A DNA stretch of 8,966 bases from NCBI GenBank assembly GCA_000432895.1, contig FR889445.1, positions 20,252-29,217 of the forward strand. Reading direction: 5' to 3'. The stretch is from Firmicutes bacterium CAG:449. Lineage in GTDB: Bacteria; Bacillota_I; Bacilli_A; RFN20; CAG-449. A model generated the notes under the pieces. It had not been told where the DNA came from and did not search any database. It saw only the letters and a program-made list of their open reading frames with translations. How positions within the stretch are numbered: position 1 is the stretch's first letter; each line of letters opens with the position of its first letter. Shown piece after piece: positions 1 to 6,729 of the stretch. The translations under genes and the position numbers were made by a program.

Positions 1-1
1 A

Positions 2-157
2 TTTGATAATGAATTTGATGGAAGTGAAAAATACTTAGAAAACGCTAATAAGGAAATTGCTAAAATGATTCAAAAAGCCACTGATAATGTTTTGAGTAAA
101 GTTTTATATCAAGCTAGTGTCCAAATGAAATGTGGATTTTCTAGATCGGATAATTAA
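2..157 (+). CDS. C-terminal end of an unrecognised protein (5'-truncated by the window)
   Basis: An open frame enters from the left edge and runs 51 codons to a TAA stop at 155-157. The visible tail is charged and probably helical (KEIAKMIQKATDNVLSK), and ends in a basic, cysteine-containing stretch (QMKCGFSRSDN). No motif identifies the family and there is no zinc-binding or membrane signature. The next gene begins about 70 bases further on in the same direction, across an extremely AT-rich gap with no strong terminator hairpin, so read-through is possible. Frame and stop are clear; the function is unknown. Confidence 0.6.
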   Translation, partial: FDNEFDGSEKYLENANKEIAKMIQKATDNVLSKVLYQASVQMKCGFSRSDN

Positions 158-230
158 GTAGTTAATTAGTATTTCTTTTTTTAAATTATTTTTATTAAAT
201 ATTTTATAGTGAAGAATTATAATATTTAAG

Positions 231-2400
231 ATGAAAAAAGTAATTATTGCTGAAAAACCTTCTCGTAATTATTGCCGAAAAACCTTCTCTAGCAAGAAAT
301 ATAGTAAACGCTATTGATACTAAGATGCCTAAAAAAGATGGCTATTTTGAAAATGATGAATATATTGTAACTTATGCTTTTGGTCATTTATTTACTTTAT
401 ATGATATTGAAAAATATCGTGATGATTATTCACCAAATGAAAAATATCTTTGGAAATTAGATAACTTACCTTTTTTTCCTAATGAATTTAAGTTTGGATT
501 AACTAATGATGAAGGGGTAATTAAACAATTTAAAACAATAAGAACCTTAATTAATAGAGATGATGTTGATATTGTTATTAATGCAGGCGATTCTGATCGA
601 GAAGGTGAAATAATTGTTCGTATTATTTTAAAATATGCTTTAAAAACAGATAAAAAGATTTGTCGATTATGGATGCCTGACCAAACTCCAAAAACTATCA
701 AAAAAGAATTAGCCGAAATGAAAGAAGATTCTTTTTATGATTGCTTAGCAAATGAAGGATTAGCAAGAACTTATGTTGATTGGTGTTATGGTATTAACTT
801 AACAAGATTTTCTACAATTAAAGCAAGAACCTTATTAAGAGTAGGAAGAGTAGTTTCTCCAATTGTAAAAGCTATTTATGATCGAGAAATGGCAATTTTA
901 AAATTTGTGCCAAGAAAATATTATGTTTTATCTTCTAAAGAAAAAACTAATGGTGAAGAAATTGAACTTGTTTCTAAAGTAGAATTTGAAGAAAATGAAT
1001 TAGATAAAATTAATGCTTTAAAAGATGTTTATAATAAAGAAAAAGCCATTGTAAAAGAAATTACTTCTGAAGAAAAAATTATTCCACCAGGAAGACTTTT
1101 TTCATTATCAAAATTGCAAGGTGAATTAGGTAAAAAATATAAAATGAGTCTAGATAAGGCTTTAGAAATTACTCAAAGTCTTTATGAAAAAGGATATGTA
1201 TCATATCCTAGAACACCTTCTCAATATCTTTCAGAAAATGAAAAAGGAAAATTTAAAGAAATTATTGAATCATTTAAAAATTTAAATGTTGATATTGTTT
1301 TTAAAGATAATAAACAAATCTTTGATGATTCGAAAATTGAATCTCATAGTGCACTTACTCCAACATATAAAATCCCGAAAAAATCTGATTTGACTGAAGA
1401 TGAATATAAAGTATATAAAGTAATTGCTAATAGATTTTTTTCTGTTTTTTGTAGAGAAGTTTGTAAAATTTCAAGAACTACTATGCAAATTAATTTAGGT
1501 GATAAAGAAATTTTTAAATTAAGTGGTGATGTTATTTTATCTAAAGGATGGACAAATTTTGAAGAAAGAGAAAAAAAGGATAAAATATTACCTTCATTAA
1601 AAGTAAATGATGAAGTAAATATTAATTTTAAACCTCTTCAAAAAGAATCAAAACCACCTAAAAGATATAGTGTTGAATCATTAAATAACTTTTTAAAAAA
1701 TCCTTTTAAAGAATATAAAGAAAAAGAAGTTGATGATACTGTATTAAATGATGATTCATTAGATGTTAAGGCAATGTTTGAAGGAATTGAATTAGGTACA
1801 GAAGCGACTAGATCAGGTATTATCAAAAATGCTATTACATCAAAATATATTTCATTAAAAGATAATGTTTATCATTTAGAAGATAATGGTAAATATTATA
1901 TAGAAACTTTAGAAAAATTACATATGATTTTACCTAAGGAAAAAACTGCTGAATTAGGAAGATCATTAAAAAAAGTTTATCGTAACGAAATTAGTATTGA
2001 TGATTCTGTTGATGTTGCTAAAAATGAAATAATAAATATGATTCAAAACGCTAAAGATATTACTCTTCCTTTGCCTCCAAGAATATTTGAAGTAGAGAAG
2101 AGTTCTTCTTTATGTAAATGTCCAAAATGTGGAAATATTATTGCATGTACTGATAAAGGTTTTAGATGCAATAATTCAATGTGTAAGATGGCTTTATACT
2201 ATGATAACAAATTATTTAAAACATTAAATGTTAAAATAACAAAAAAATTAGCTAAAGAAATATTTACAAAAGGAAAGATTGAACTTAATGATTTAACTTC
2301 TAAAAATGGAAACAAATATTCAACTATACTTGTTTGCGATTATTCTAATGAATATTTATCATTTAAATTTACCTTTCCTAAAACAGATGAAAAAAAGTAG
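231..2400 (+). CDS. topB: DNA topoisomerase III, start region disrupted by a 25-bp duplication
   Basis: A type IA topoisomerase that cuts one DNA strand through a 5'-phosphotyrosine and decatenates replication or recombination intermediates. Numbering residues from TTG 247: the Toprim fold opens with VIIAEKPSLARN and carries the metal-binding motif DSDREGE (115-121). The catalytic tyrosine is Y320 in the SYPRT motif. A C-terminal zinc-finger-like segment has C623, C625, C628, C634, C641 and C646. About 717 residues is normal for TopB. The expected start is ATG 231 (MKKVIIAEKPS), but a 25-bp imperfect tandem duplication (240-289) shifts that frame to a TGA at 315-317. The full-length frame is open only from TTG 247 (MLKNLLVIIAEKPS), which lacks a good ribosome site. 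Either TTG is used, or the duplication inactivates translation, or it is an assembly error. A TATAAT lies at 218-223, very close to ATG 231. The stop is TAG and the next gene begins 36 bp later. Confidence 0.9.
240..289. repeat. 25-bp imperfect tandem duplication in the topB start
   Basis: Bases 240-264 and 265-289 are two adjacent 25-base copies that differ only at T251 versus C276. That difference is synonymous (GCT/GCC) in the Ala codon of the IIAEKPS motif. Because 25 is not a multiple of three, the duplication moves the natural ATG frame out of register with the rest of topB. Removing either copy restores an uninterrupted frame beginning MKKVIIAEKPSLARN. The repeat is directly visible; whether it exists in the genome or arose by joining two strain variants in assembly cannot be decided here. 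Confidence 0.93.
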
Positions 2401-2436
2401 TTTATTTATGATAAAATAAGTTTAAAGGTGTTATAA

Positions 2437-3687
2437 ATGAAAATAAAAGTAATTGAAAAAAGTTATCAGGAAGTTTTAAAAGAACCAGCTAAAAAAAATT
2501 ATAAGCCAATTAAAACTAATCATTTATTTAGATATTTATTAAAGTTAGTTTCAAAAAAAGATTTAAATAAAACTAATTTTAAGTGTGAAAAAATTAATAT
2601 GGATAAAATTTCAAAAAAAGAAGAATGTCTTTTTTTAATGAATCATTCCTCTTTTATTGATTTAGAAATAGCCTCTACTATTTTATATCCACGCCCATTT
2701 AACATTGTCACTACTGAAGATGGTTTTATTGGGAAAAGTTGGTTAATGAGACATATTGGTTGCATTCCTACAAGAAAATTTGTTTCAGATTCTTTACTTG
2801 TAAAAAATATGATTTATTGTGTAAAAAAACTTCATTCATCTATTTTAATGTATCCAGAAGCTTCTTATTCTTTTGATGGAACATGTACTCCTTTACCAAC
2901 AAGTATAGGAAAATGTATTAAATTATTAAAAATACCAGTAGTGACAATTATTACTGAAGGTGCATTTTTAAGAGATCCTCTTTATAATAATCTACAAATT
3001 AGAAAAACAAATGTTTCATGCAAAATGGAGTATGTTTTATCAAAAGAAGATATCAATAAACTTAGTATTGAAGAAATAAATAAAATAATCAATGAAAAAT
3101 TTTCTTTTGATAATTTTAAAACTCAACAAGAAAAAAATGTTTTAATTACTGAACCTTTTAGAGCGGATCATCTTGAAAGAGTAATTTATAAATGTCCTCA
3201 TTGTTTAAAAGAAGGATTCATGGTAGGTAAAGGCATTTATTTAACATGCAAAAATTGTTCATCACAATATGAACTAACTGAAAATGGCTTTTTAAAAGGA
3301 CAAAATAATGAAGTGTTACATATTCCAGATTTATATAAATGGGAAAGAGAATGTGTAAAAAAAGAAATTGAAAATGGTGAATATCATCTTGATGAAGAAG
3401 TAGAAATTTTTATAATGAAAAATTATAAATGTGTTTATAAAATTGGTGATGGTAATCTTCACCATGACATTAATGGATTTATTTTAAAAAATGATGAATT
3501 TACTTTTAAACAACCTTCTCTTGCATCTTATAGTTTGTATTCAGACTTTTATTGGTATGAAAAAGGTGATATTATTGCTATAGGTGATAATAATATGGAA
3601 TATTATTGTTTTCCTAAAAATTCTTATTTAGCAGCTAAAACAAGATTAGCTACAGAAGAAATTTATAAAATGCTAAAGGAGAAATAA
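2437..3687 (+). CDS. PlsC-like 1-acylglycerol-phosphate acyltransferase with a zinc ribbon
   Basis: Probable lysophosphatidate acyltransferase of the PlsC superfamily, acting at the inner face of the membrane in phospholipid synthesis. The catalytic HX4D motif is NHSSFID, with H70 and D75. The second block is YPEAS (139-143), in the position of the usual PEG motif, with alanine in place of glycine. Further residues fit the family core (GCIPTRKF). After the catalytic domain (about 55-210) comes a zinc ribbon, CPHC (253-256) and CKNC (271-274), followed by about 140 unfamiliar residues rich in aromatics. At 416 residues it is much longer than a typical PlsC (about 240). An AAAGGTG ribosome site at 2424-2430 lies 6 bases before the ATG. 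The next gene starts 3 bases after its stop, so the two are co-transcribed. Substrate and headgroup are inferred only from the family; the C-terminal part is unassigned. Confidence 0.82.
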   Translation: MKIKVIEKSYQEVLKEPAKKNYKPIKTNHLFRYLLKLVSKKDLNKTNFKCEKINMDKISKKEECLFLMNHSSFIDLEIASTILYPRPFNIVTTEDGFIGKSWLMRHIGCIPTRKFVSDSLLVKNMIYCVKKLHSSILMYPEASYSFDGTCTPLPTSIGKCIKLLKIPVVTIITEGAFLRDPLYNNLQIRKTNVSCKMEYVLSKEDINKLSIEEINKIINEKFSFDNFKTQQEKNVLITEPFRADHLERVIYKCPHCLKEGFMVGKGIYLTCKNCSSQYELTENGFLKGQNNEVLHIPDLYKWERECVKKEIENGEYHLDEEVEIFIMKNYKCVYKIGDGNLHHDINGFILKNDEFTFKQPSLASYSLYSDFYWYEKGDIIAIGDNNMEYYCFPKNSYLAAKTRLATEEIYKMLKEK

Positions 3688-3690
3688 GTA

Positions 3691-3942
3691 ATGTTAGAAT
3701 TTAAATATGATACTCAATTATTAATTGAAGGGAAAAATTTAAGTGAAGAAGCAATAAATAAATATTTTAATGAAAATTTAAAAGGCGATTGTTTACTTGC
3801 AGTGGGTGACGATGAATTAATTAAAATCCATTTCCATACAAATGAACCTTGGAAAGTACTTGAGTATTGTTCTACTTTAGGTGAAATATTTGATATTGTT
3901 GTTGAAGACATGGATAGACAATCAAGAGGATTAAAAGGATAA
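3691..3942 (+). CDS. Free-standing FakA/DAK-like C-terminal domain protein
   Basis: An 83-residue protein resembling the C-terminal domain of FakA/YloV-type proteins (fatty-acid kinase; often annotated 'kinase to dihydroxyacetone kinase'). The recognisable stretch is GDCLLAVGDDELIKIHFHTNEPWKVLEYC, with the paired histidines HFH followed by N and P, then a LGEIFDIVVEDM segment. The DhaL-type ATP-binding kinase domain that precedes this region in full FakA (about 550 residues) is absent, so it cannot be a kinase alone. The ribosome site AAGGAG (3675-3680) lies inside the end of the acyltransferase gene, and only 3 bases separate the two genes. This context suggests a role in fatty-acid or acyl-phosphate handling, for example as a partner of a FakB-type carrier; that is inference. 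Confidence 0.72.
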   Translation: MLEFKYDTQLLIEGKNLSEEAINKYFNENLKGDCLLAVGDDELIKIHFHTNEPWKVLEYCSTLGEIFDIVVEDMDRQSRGLKG

Positions 3943-3947
3943 AAAAA

Positions 3948-3970
3948 CGAAGATTTACTTCGCTTTATTT
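3948..3970 (-). terminator. Intrinsic terminator of the metal-regulator gene
   Basis: A 5-bp hairpin CGAAG/CTTCG (3948-3952 with 3958-3962, loop of 5) lies between two convergent genes. On the minus strand it is followed directly by seven U residues (3941-3947). It overlaps the minus-strand stop codon at 3955-3957. On the plus strand the downstream tract is CTTTATTT, so it may also weakly terminate the upstream lipid genes. Confidence 0.7.
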
Positions 3971-4323
3971 ATATATTTTTTAATAGCTTGATAAGATTCT
4001 TCAGATAAGTCATGCTCAATTTTACACGCATCAATTAAAGCTTGCTCTTTATTAACACCTAAAGCAATTAAAGTTTTAGAAATTGTTTCGTGACGCTCAT
4101 AAATATGTTGAGCAATATCTAAGCCAGATGAAGTTAAGGTGATAAGTCCTTTATCATCAACAATAATATGACCTTCATCTTTTAACTTTTTCATAGCAAT
4201 ACTAACGCTTGCTTTAGTAAAATTCATATCGTTAGCGATATCAATTGATTTAACTCTTCCATTTTTTATTTGAAGCATTAATATTCTTTCTAAGTAGTCT
4301 TCTGCTGATTCATGTAATCTCAT
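3955..4323 (-). CDS. DtxR/MntR-family metal-dependent transcriptional repressor
   Basis: A 122-residue regulator of the DtxR/MntR family, which binds Mn(II) or Fe(II) and represses metal-uptake genes. The N-terminal winged helix-turn-helix covers about 5-65 (ESAEDYLERIL, then SIDIANDMNFTKASVSIAMKKL). The dimerisation and metal-binding part is about 70-120 (YERHETISKTLIALGV, ACKIEHDLS). Aligned by eye to B. subtilis MntR, the metal ligands correspond to D9, E12, H78, C100, E103 and H104. The cysteine replaces MntR E99 and resembles the C-x-x-E-H arrangement of DtxR. Like MntR, it lacks the C-terminal SH3-like domain. The start is well supported: AAAAGGAAT (minus strand, 4332-4339) lies about 8 bases upstream. 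It is transcribed alone and convergently with the lipid genes, and no transporter gene is visible nearby, so its targets are unknown. Confidence 0.88.
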   Translation of the reverse strand: MRLHESAEDYLERILMLQIKNGRVKSIDIANDMNFTKASVSIAMKKLKDEGHIIVDDKGLITLTSSGLDIAQHIYERHETISKTLIALGVNKEQALIDACKIEHDLSEESYQAIKKYINKAK

Positions 4324-4344
4324 AGTAAAAATTCCTTTTTATTT

Positions 4345-4373
4345 ATTATAGTATGTTTTTATTAAAGTAGCAA
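4345..4373 (-). promoter_or_regulatory. Sigma-A-type promoter of the DtxR/MntR regulator
   Basis: Reading the minus strand, -35 TTGCTA (4373-4368) and a consensus -10 TATAAT (4350-4345) are separated by exactly 17 bases. The predicted transcript would start about 15-20 bases before the regulator's start codon, leaving room for its ribosome site only. It lies back-to-back with the tRNA promoter. Confidence 0.65.
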
Positions 4374-4399
4374 ATTTTAATAATAAATTGTGATTTTTC

Positions 4400-4429
4400 T
4401 TGACTAATCTTCTATTTTAATTATATTAT
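4400..4429 (+). promoter_or_regulatory. Promoter of the tRNA-Leu gene
   Basis: A -35 TTGACT at 4400-4405 and a -10 TATTAT at 4424-4429 with an 18-base spacer lie just upstream of the tRNA. The predicted start falls about 5-6 bases before the mature 5' end, which is normal for a tRNA gene. An alternative -10, TATATT at 4422-4427, gives a 16-base spacer. Confidence 0.65.
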
Positions 4430-4441
4430 TATATAGCAGTT

Positions 4442-4526
4442 GCGGCCTTGGCGGAACTGGTAGACGCGTACGTTTGAGGGGCGTATGATTAACTTCGTGT
4501 GAGTTCAAGTCTCATAGGCCGCACCA
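4442..4526 (+). tRNA. tRNA-Leu, anticodon GAG
   Basis: A class II tRNA of 85 nt with CCA encoded. The acceptor stem GCGGCCT (4442-4448) pairs with AGGCCGC (4516-4522), followed by A and CCA (4524-4526). The D arm is GCG...CGC. The anticodon stem TACGT/GCGTA (4469-4473, 4481-4485) encloses a loop with anticodon GAG at 4476-4478. The variable region is long (4486-4498), as expected for leucine, and the T arm GTGAG-TTCAAGT-CTCAT is complete. Everything from the 3' strand of the T stem onward is duplicated at 5056, showing that the gene is an integration target whose 3' end was regenerated. Confidence 0.96.
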
Positions 4527-4548
4527 TTATATTTATTGAGCCTATTTC
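4511..4548 (+). repeat. Attachment-site direct repeat, tRNA-proximal copy
   Basis: These 38 bases recur without mismatch at 5056-5093. They comprise the 3' strand of the T stem, the 3' acceptor strand, the discriminator and CCA, and 22 bases beyond the tRNA, including the first arm of the presumed tRNA terminator. A direct repeat of a tRNA 3' end with a tyrosine integrase gene beside it is the classical footprint of site-specific integration. Confidence 0.92.
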
Positions 4549-4640
4549 GATGTTCCTAGGGTTTGTTTTTTCATTTGTTGACTCCTTTTTTGTTGCTACT
4601 GAATCCTTTTATTTCTTTTTAATTTGCATATAAGAAAATA

Positions 4641-5044
4641 ATATTTTTTAAGAGTAAATAGTTTTTTTCTTTTTATCTCCCGTTAGGCATAAACGAAAAA
4701 AATCTATTGACTCTTAAACTTTTAAAGCTTCCTTTGTTTTCGACAACTCAAACAAGGAAAGATGTATCTTTAGTTCCAGCATTCGTTGTATTTTCCATTT
4801 TAAGCTTTAAAAGTCAATATTATTTTTGACTCGTTCTTTAGAAGAACCAAGCGACAAACTCACCAATGAAATAGATGTATCTTTTTCACTCTTTCATTAC
4901 AATAACTCGCAATTATTGTAAGTTATCGGCTAAAAACTGGCTAAAAAAATATTTATAGTGATTATAAATTGGTCATTTTCGTTTTTCAATGCCCAGATTT
5001 TATAAATATAAATTGTATTTCTTACATTTATATTTATTTTTTTT
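4641..5044 (+). ncRNA. Probable large structured non-coding RNA, about 400 nt
   Basis: Successive helices fill the region. H1 pairs 4650-4669 with 4695-4715 (19 bp, one mismatch, one bulge). H2 pairs 4718-4730 with 4802-4814 (13 bp, perfect) and encloses a hairpin at 4731-4757 and an AAAGA-UGUA-UCUUU hairpin at 4758-4771. H3 is 4833-4838/4842-4847, H4 is 4865-4871/4892-4898, H5 is 4897-4905/4913-4921 (9 bp) and H6 is 4951-4957/4963-4969. The AGA-UGUA-UCU hairpin recurs at 4873-4882. A U-tract terminator follows at 5004-5044 on the plus strand. The -10-like TATAAG (4629-4634) would start the RNA just before H1 but has no good -35, so read-through from tRNA-Leu, whose own terminator is displaced, is equally likely. 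Size and tRNA proximity recall the ROOL and GOLLD classes of large RNAs; I cannot confirm either. Strand is inferred from the terminator. Confidence 0.5.
5004..5044 (+). terminator. AT-rich intrinsic terminator at the end of the structured-RNA region
   Basis: Bases 5004-5017 pair with 5023-5035 (13 bp, one bulged T at 5013) around a 5-base TTTCT loop, followed by eight T residues (5037-5044). The U-tract is only on the plus-strand side. This supports plus-strand transcription through the module. The stem is almost entirely A-U, so strength is uncertain. Confidence 0.55.
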
Positions 5045-5055
5045 CTTATTTTTAG

Positions 5056-5093
5056 CTCATAGGCCGCACCATTATATTTATTGAGCCTATTTC
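5056..5093 (+). repeat. Attachment-site direct repeat, integrase-proximal copy
   Basis: Second perfect copy of the 38-base repeat starting at 4511. It is an isolated tRNA 3' fragment with no tRNA body upstream. It lies about 50 bases from the 3' end of the integrase gene, the usual position of an att site relative to a tyrosine integrase. It may be the junction between two tandemly integrated elements or the distal end of the small module. Confidence 0.9.
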
Positions 5094-5105
5094 CAGGCTT
5101 TTTTT
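5084..5105 (+). terminator. Presumed original tRNA-Leu terminator, now detached
   Basis: AGCCT (5084-5088) pairs with AGGCT (5095-5099) across a six-base loop and runs into seven T residues (5099-5105). In an uninterrupted arrangement this hairpin would follow the tRNA CCA by about 33 bases. The tRNA-proximal repeat retains only the first arm (4539-4543), and its downstream sequence cannot rebuild the stem. Confidence 0.75.
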
Positions 5106-5141
5106 ATTTCTTTTGGTTAAAATGGTGGCTATAATATACTT

Positions 5142-6272
5142 TTATTTACTATCCATTTCTTTGAAAAATCCGTTCATTAAAGTGTTCATTTCATTCTTTT
5201 TTTCTTCAGTATCATGGATATAAACTTGCTTTGTTATTTCAGATGATGAATGACCTAATAAATGTTGTATAACATCTACACTTACTCCATATGCATTTAA
5301 TAATGATGCTGTTGTATGTCTAAATAAATGTGGATATACTCTAAATCCTAAAATATCGCTCCAAGAACTAACTATCCTATTTAACGATGATGAACACATT
5401 GGTTGGCTTTTATTATGCTTACTAAAAAAGATATATTTTCTTTTACTTGGTATTTCATATTTTTTTATAAATTCTAAATATTTTTGTTTATAAAATTCTG
5501 GCATTGGATAAATTCTTTTTGATGTTGGTGTTTTTGTTTGAATTAATTGAAATCCTTTTTTATCAGTTTTCCAAGTTGCTGCATATTGTATTTTTATAAC
5601 ATTTCTTTCTAAATCAAATGATGTTGGATTTAAAGCTAATATTTCTCCAGCTCTTCCTCCTAGTAAAAATAATGTTAATAATAGAAGTTGCTCATAATCA
5701 CTTTCTAATGATTGATACAGTTTCTTTATATCATCAAATGATAATACCCTTATTTCTTTTATTTCTTGATCAATTGAAAAGTCTTTAAATGGTAATAACC
5801 TTTTTACAAATATACAATCATATCCATACATTATATTTATAAAATCAAAAATATCTTTTAGATTTCTTAAATATTTATTTTTGGTTGAGATTTCAAGTTT
5901 AGTCTTTTTTAAATATTTATAATACATTTTAAAATCATCATCATTTAATTGATTAACTGGAACATCTCTAAATCTATCTTTTACATAAATATTTAATGTA
6001 AGTCTTAATTTGTATAAAGTTGTTGCTTTAATATAATTTTTTTTATATTTGATATAATTATCTACTGAAGTATTTATATTTGGTAAAACAAATTCTTTTT
6101 CTTTTTTTGGATTCTTAGAATTTCTTATTTTTGATTCTAATAACATTTGAAATGCTTCTTCTGGTGTATCGGCTCGACCAAATAACAACGCTCCATTTAC
6201 CATTTTTCTAAATTCATATTTATTTCTTACTTCATCATAATAAACATTAGGATATTTTGTTTTTTTACTCAT
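5142..6272 (-). CDS. int: Tyrosine-type site-specific integrase
   Basis: A 376-residue phage/ICE-type tyrosine recombinase that catalyses integration and excision between att sites. The N-terminal arm-binding-like region (about 1-55) precedes a SAM-like core-binding domain (about 65-165). In the catalytic domain the full set is visible: R207 in GGRAGE, K247 in the TKTPTSKR beta-hairpin, H315 and R318 in HLFRH, H341 in LLGHSS, and the nucleophile Y351 in QVYIH. The length is normal and nothing is missing, so it looks active. The ribosome site GGAGAAG (minus strand, 6283-6277) supports ATG 6272. It overlaps the end of the upstream 154-aa gene by 8 bases, implying translational coupling and expression as the last gene of an operon. 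Its 3' end lies about 50 bases from the tRNA-Leu att repeat, the presumed target. No separate excisionase is recognisable. Confidence 0.93.
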   Translation of the reverse strand: MSKKTKYPNVYYDEVRNKYEFRKMVNGALLFGRADTPEEAFQMLLESKIRNSKNPKKEKEFVLPNINTSVDNYIKYKKNYIKATTLYKLRLTLNIYVKDRFRDVPVNQLNDDDFKMYYKYLKKTKLEISTKNKYLRNLKDIFDFINIMYGYDCIFVKRLLPFKDFSIDQEIKEIRVLSFDDIKKLYQSLESDYEQLLLLTLFLLGGRAGEILALNPTSFDLERNVIKIQYAATWKTDKKGFQLIQTKTPTSKRIYPMPEFYKQKYLEFIKKYEIPSKRKYIFFSKHNKSQPMCSSSLNRIVSSWSDILGFRVYPHLFRHTTASLLNAYGVSVDVIQHLLGHSSSEITKQVYIHDTEEKKNEMNTLMNGFFKEMDSK

Positions 6273-6729
6273 ACAGCTTCTCCAATCTTTCTTTATATAA
6301 ATAACATACTTTTATTACTTCTCGATATGAAAAATACTTACCTAACTTTCGAATTGAATTAAAGTAATTATCTCTTATTTCATCTTCTGCACTTGTTAAA
6401 ATTGCTTCTAATCGAGAATTTAATCGATAAATCAATTCATCATAATCAAAGAATCTATCATCAGTTATTGGATAATCTTTATTAATTGGTAAATGATTTA
6501 TTATTCCTTGTATTCCAATTAATCTTCCATCATAAAAAGTCTTTAATATTGATATATTTGCTTTATCTGATAGCATTCTATATTTCCAGGCTAAATCATT
6601 TAAAAAACTTTTAAAGTAATAATCAATCTTTACATTTTGATACTGATTCTTTTTAACTTCAGGATATAAATAAACAAAGTTATTAAGCATTGGATAATAT
6701 CGATAATCAATTACACTATAAACTCTCAT
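6265..6729 (-). CDS. Unrecognised 154-aa protein between relaxase and integrase
   Basis: I do not recognise the family. The protein is soluble, with no signal peptide, membrane segment or cysteine cluster. It is rich in tyrosine near the N-terminus (SVIDYRYYPMLNNFVYLYPEV) and has a charged helical second half. It has a strong ribosome site, GGAGGAAG (minus strand, 6740-6733), six bases before the ATG. Its start overlaps the relaxase gene by 14 bases and its end overlaps int by 8, so it is an integral part of the same operon. Possible roles suggested by position only are excisionase or accessory recombination factor, or a partner of the relaxase; it is larger than usual excisionases. Confidence 0.75.
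   Translation of the reverse strand: MRVYSVIDYRYYPMLNNFVYLYPEVKKNQYQNVKIDYYFKSFLNDLAWKYRMLSDKANISILKTFYDGRLIGIQGIINHLPINKDYPITDDRFFDYDELIYRLNSRLEAILTSAEDEIRDNYFNSIRKLGKYFSYREVIKVCYLYKERLEKLYE

Larger units (their letters stand above)
4549..5055 (+). mobile_element. Small non-coding module bounded by tRNA-Leu att repeats
   Basis: The two 38-bp att copies have a period of 545 bp and enclose 507 bases with no plausible protein gene on either strand. The content is a row of inverted repeats and a terminator, described as a separate ncRNA. Recombination between the repeats would release the module as a 545-bp circle and restore a tRNA-Leu gene followed by its hairpin terminator. It may be a deletion remnant of a larger element, a non-autonomous element that uses the neighbouring integrase, or accessory DNA acquired by tandem integration. 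The repeat structure is seen; mobility is inferred. Confidence 0.6.

Noticed and set aside
426..701. Antisense open frame of 91 codons within topB
   Set aside because: It lies opposite a highly conserved coding region with no ribosome site or recognisable domain; long antisense frames are expected by chance here.
1638..1826. Antisense open frame of 62 codons within topB
   Set aside because: Shadow of the real gene; low-complexity serine-rich translation with no start signal.
3714..3911. Antisense open frame opposite the FakA-like domain gene
   Set aside because: The plus-strand frame has a strong ribosome site and recognisable family sequence; the antisense frame has neither.
4542..4574. 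Ten-codon minus-strand ORF (MKKQTLGTSK) with an AAGGAG site, ending inside the att repeat
   Set aside because: The ribosome site and spacing are good, but the peptide is very short and unrecognised. It could be the 5' stub of a gene lost by recombination; evidence is insufficient to list it.
4961..4989. Minus-strand promoter TTGAAA, 17 bases, TATAAT inside the structured module
   Set aside because: The match is good, but its -10 lies inside the palindromic hairpin at 4951-4969 and the only U-tract terminator of the module is on the plus strand. I kept it as an alternative, not as a feature.
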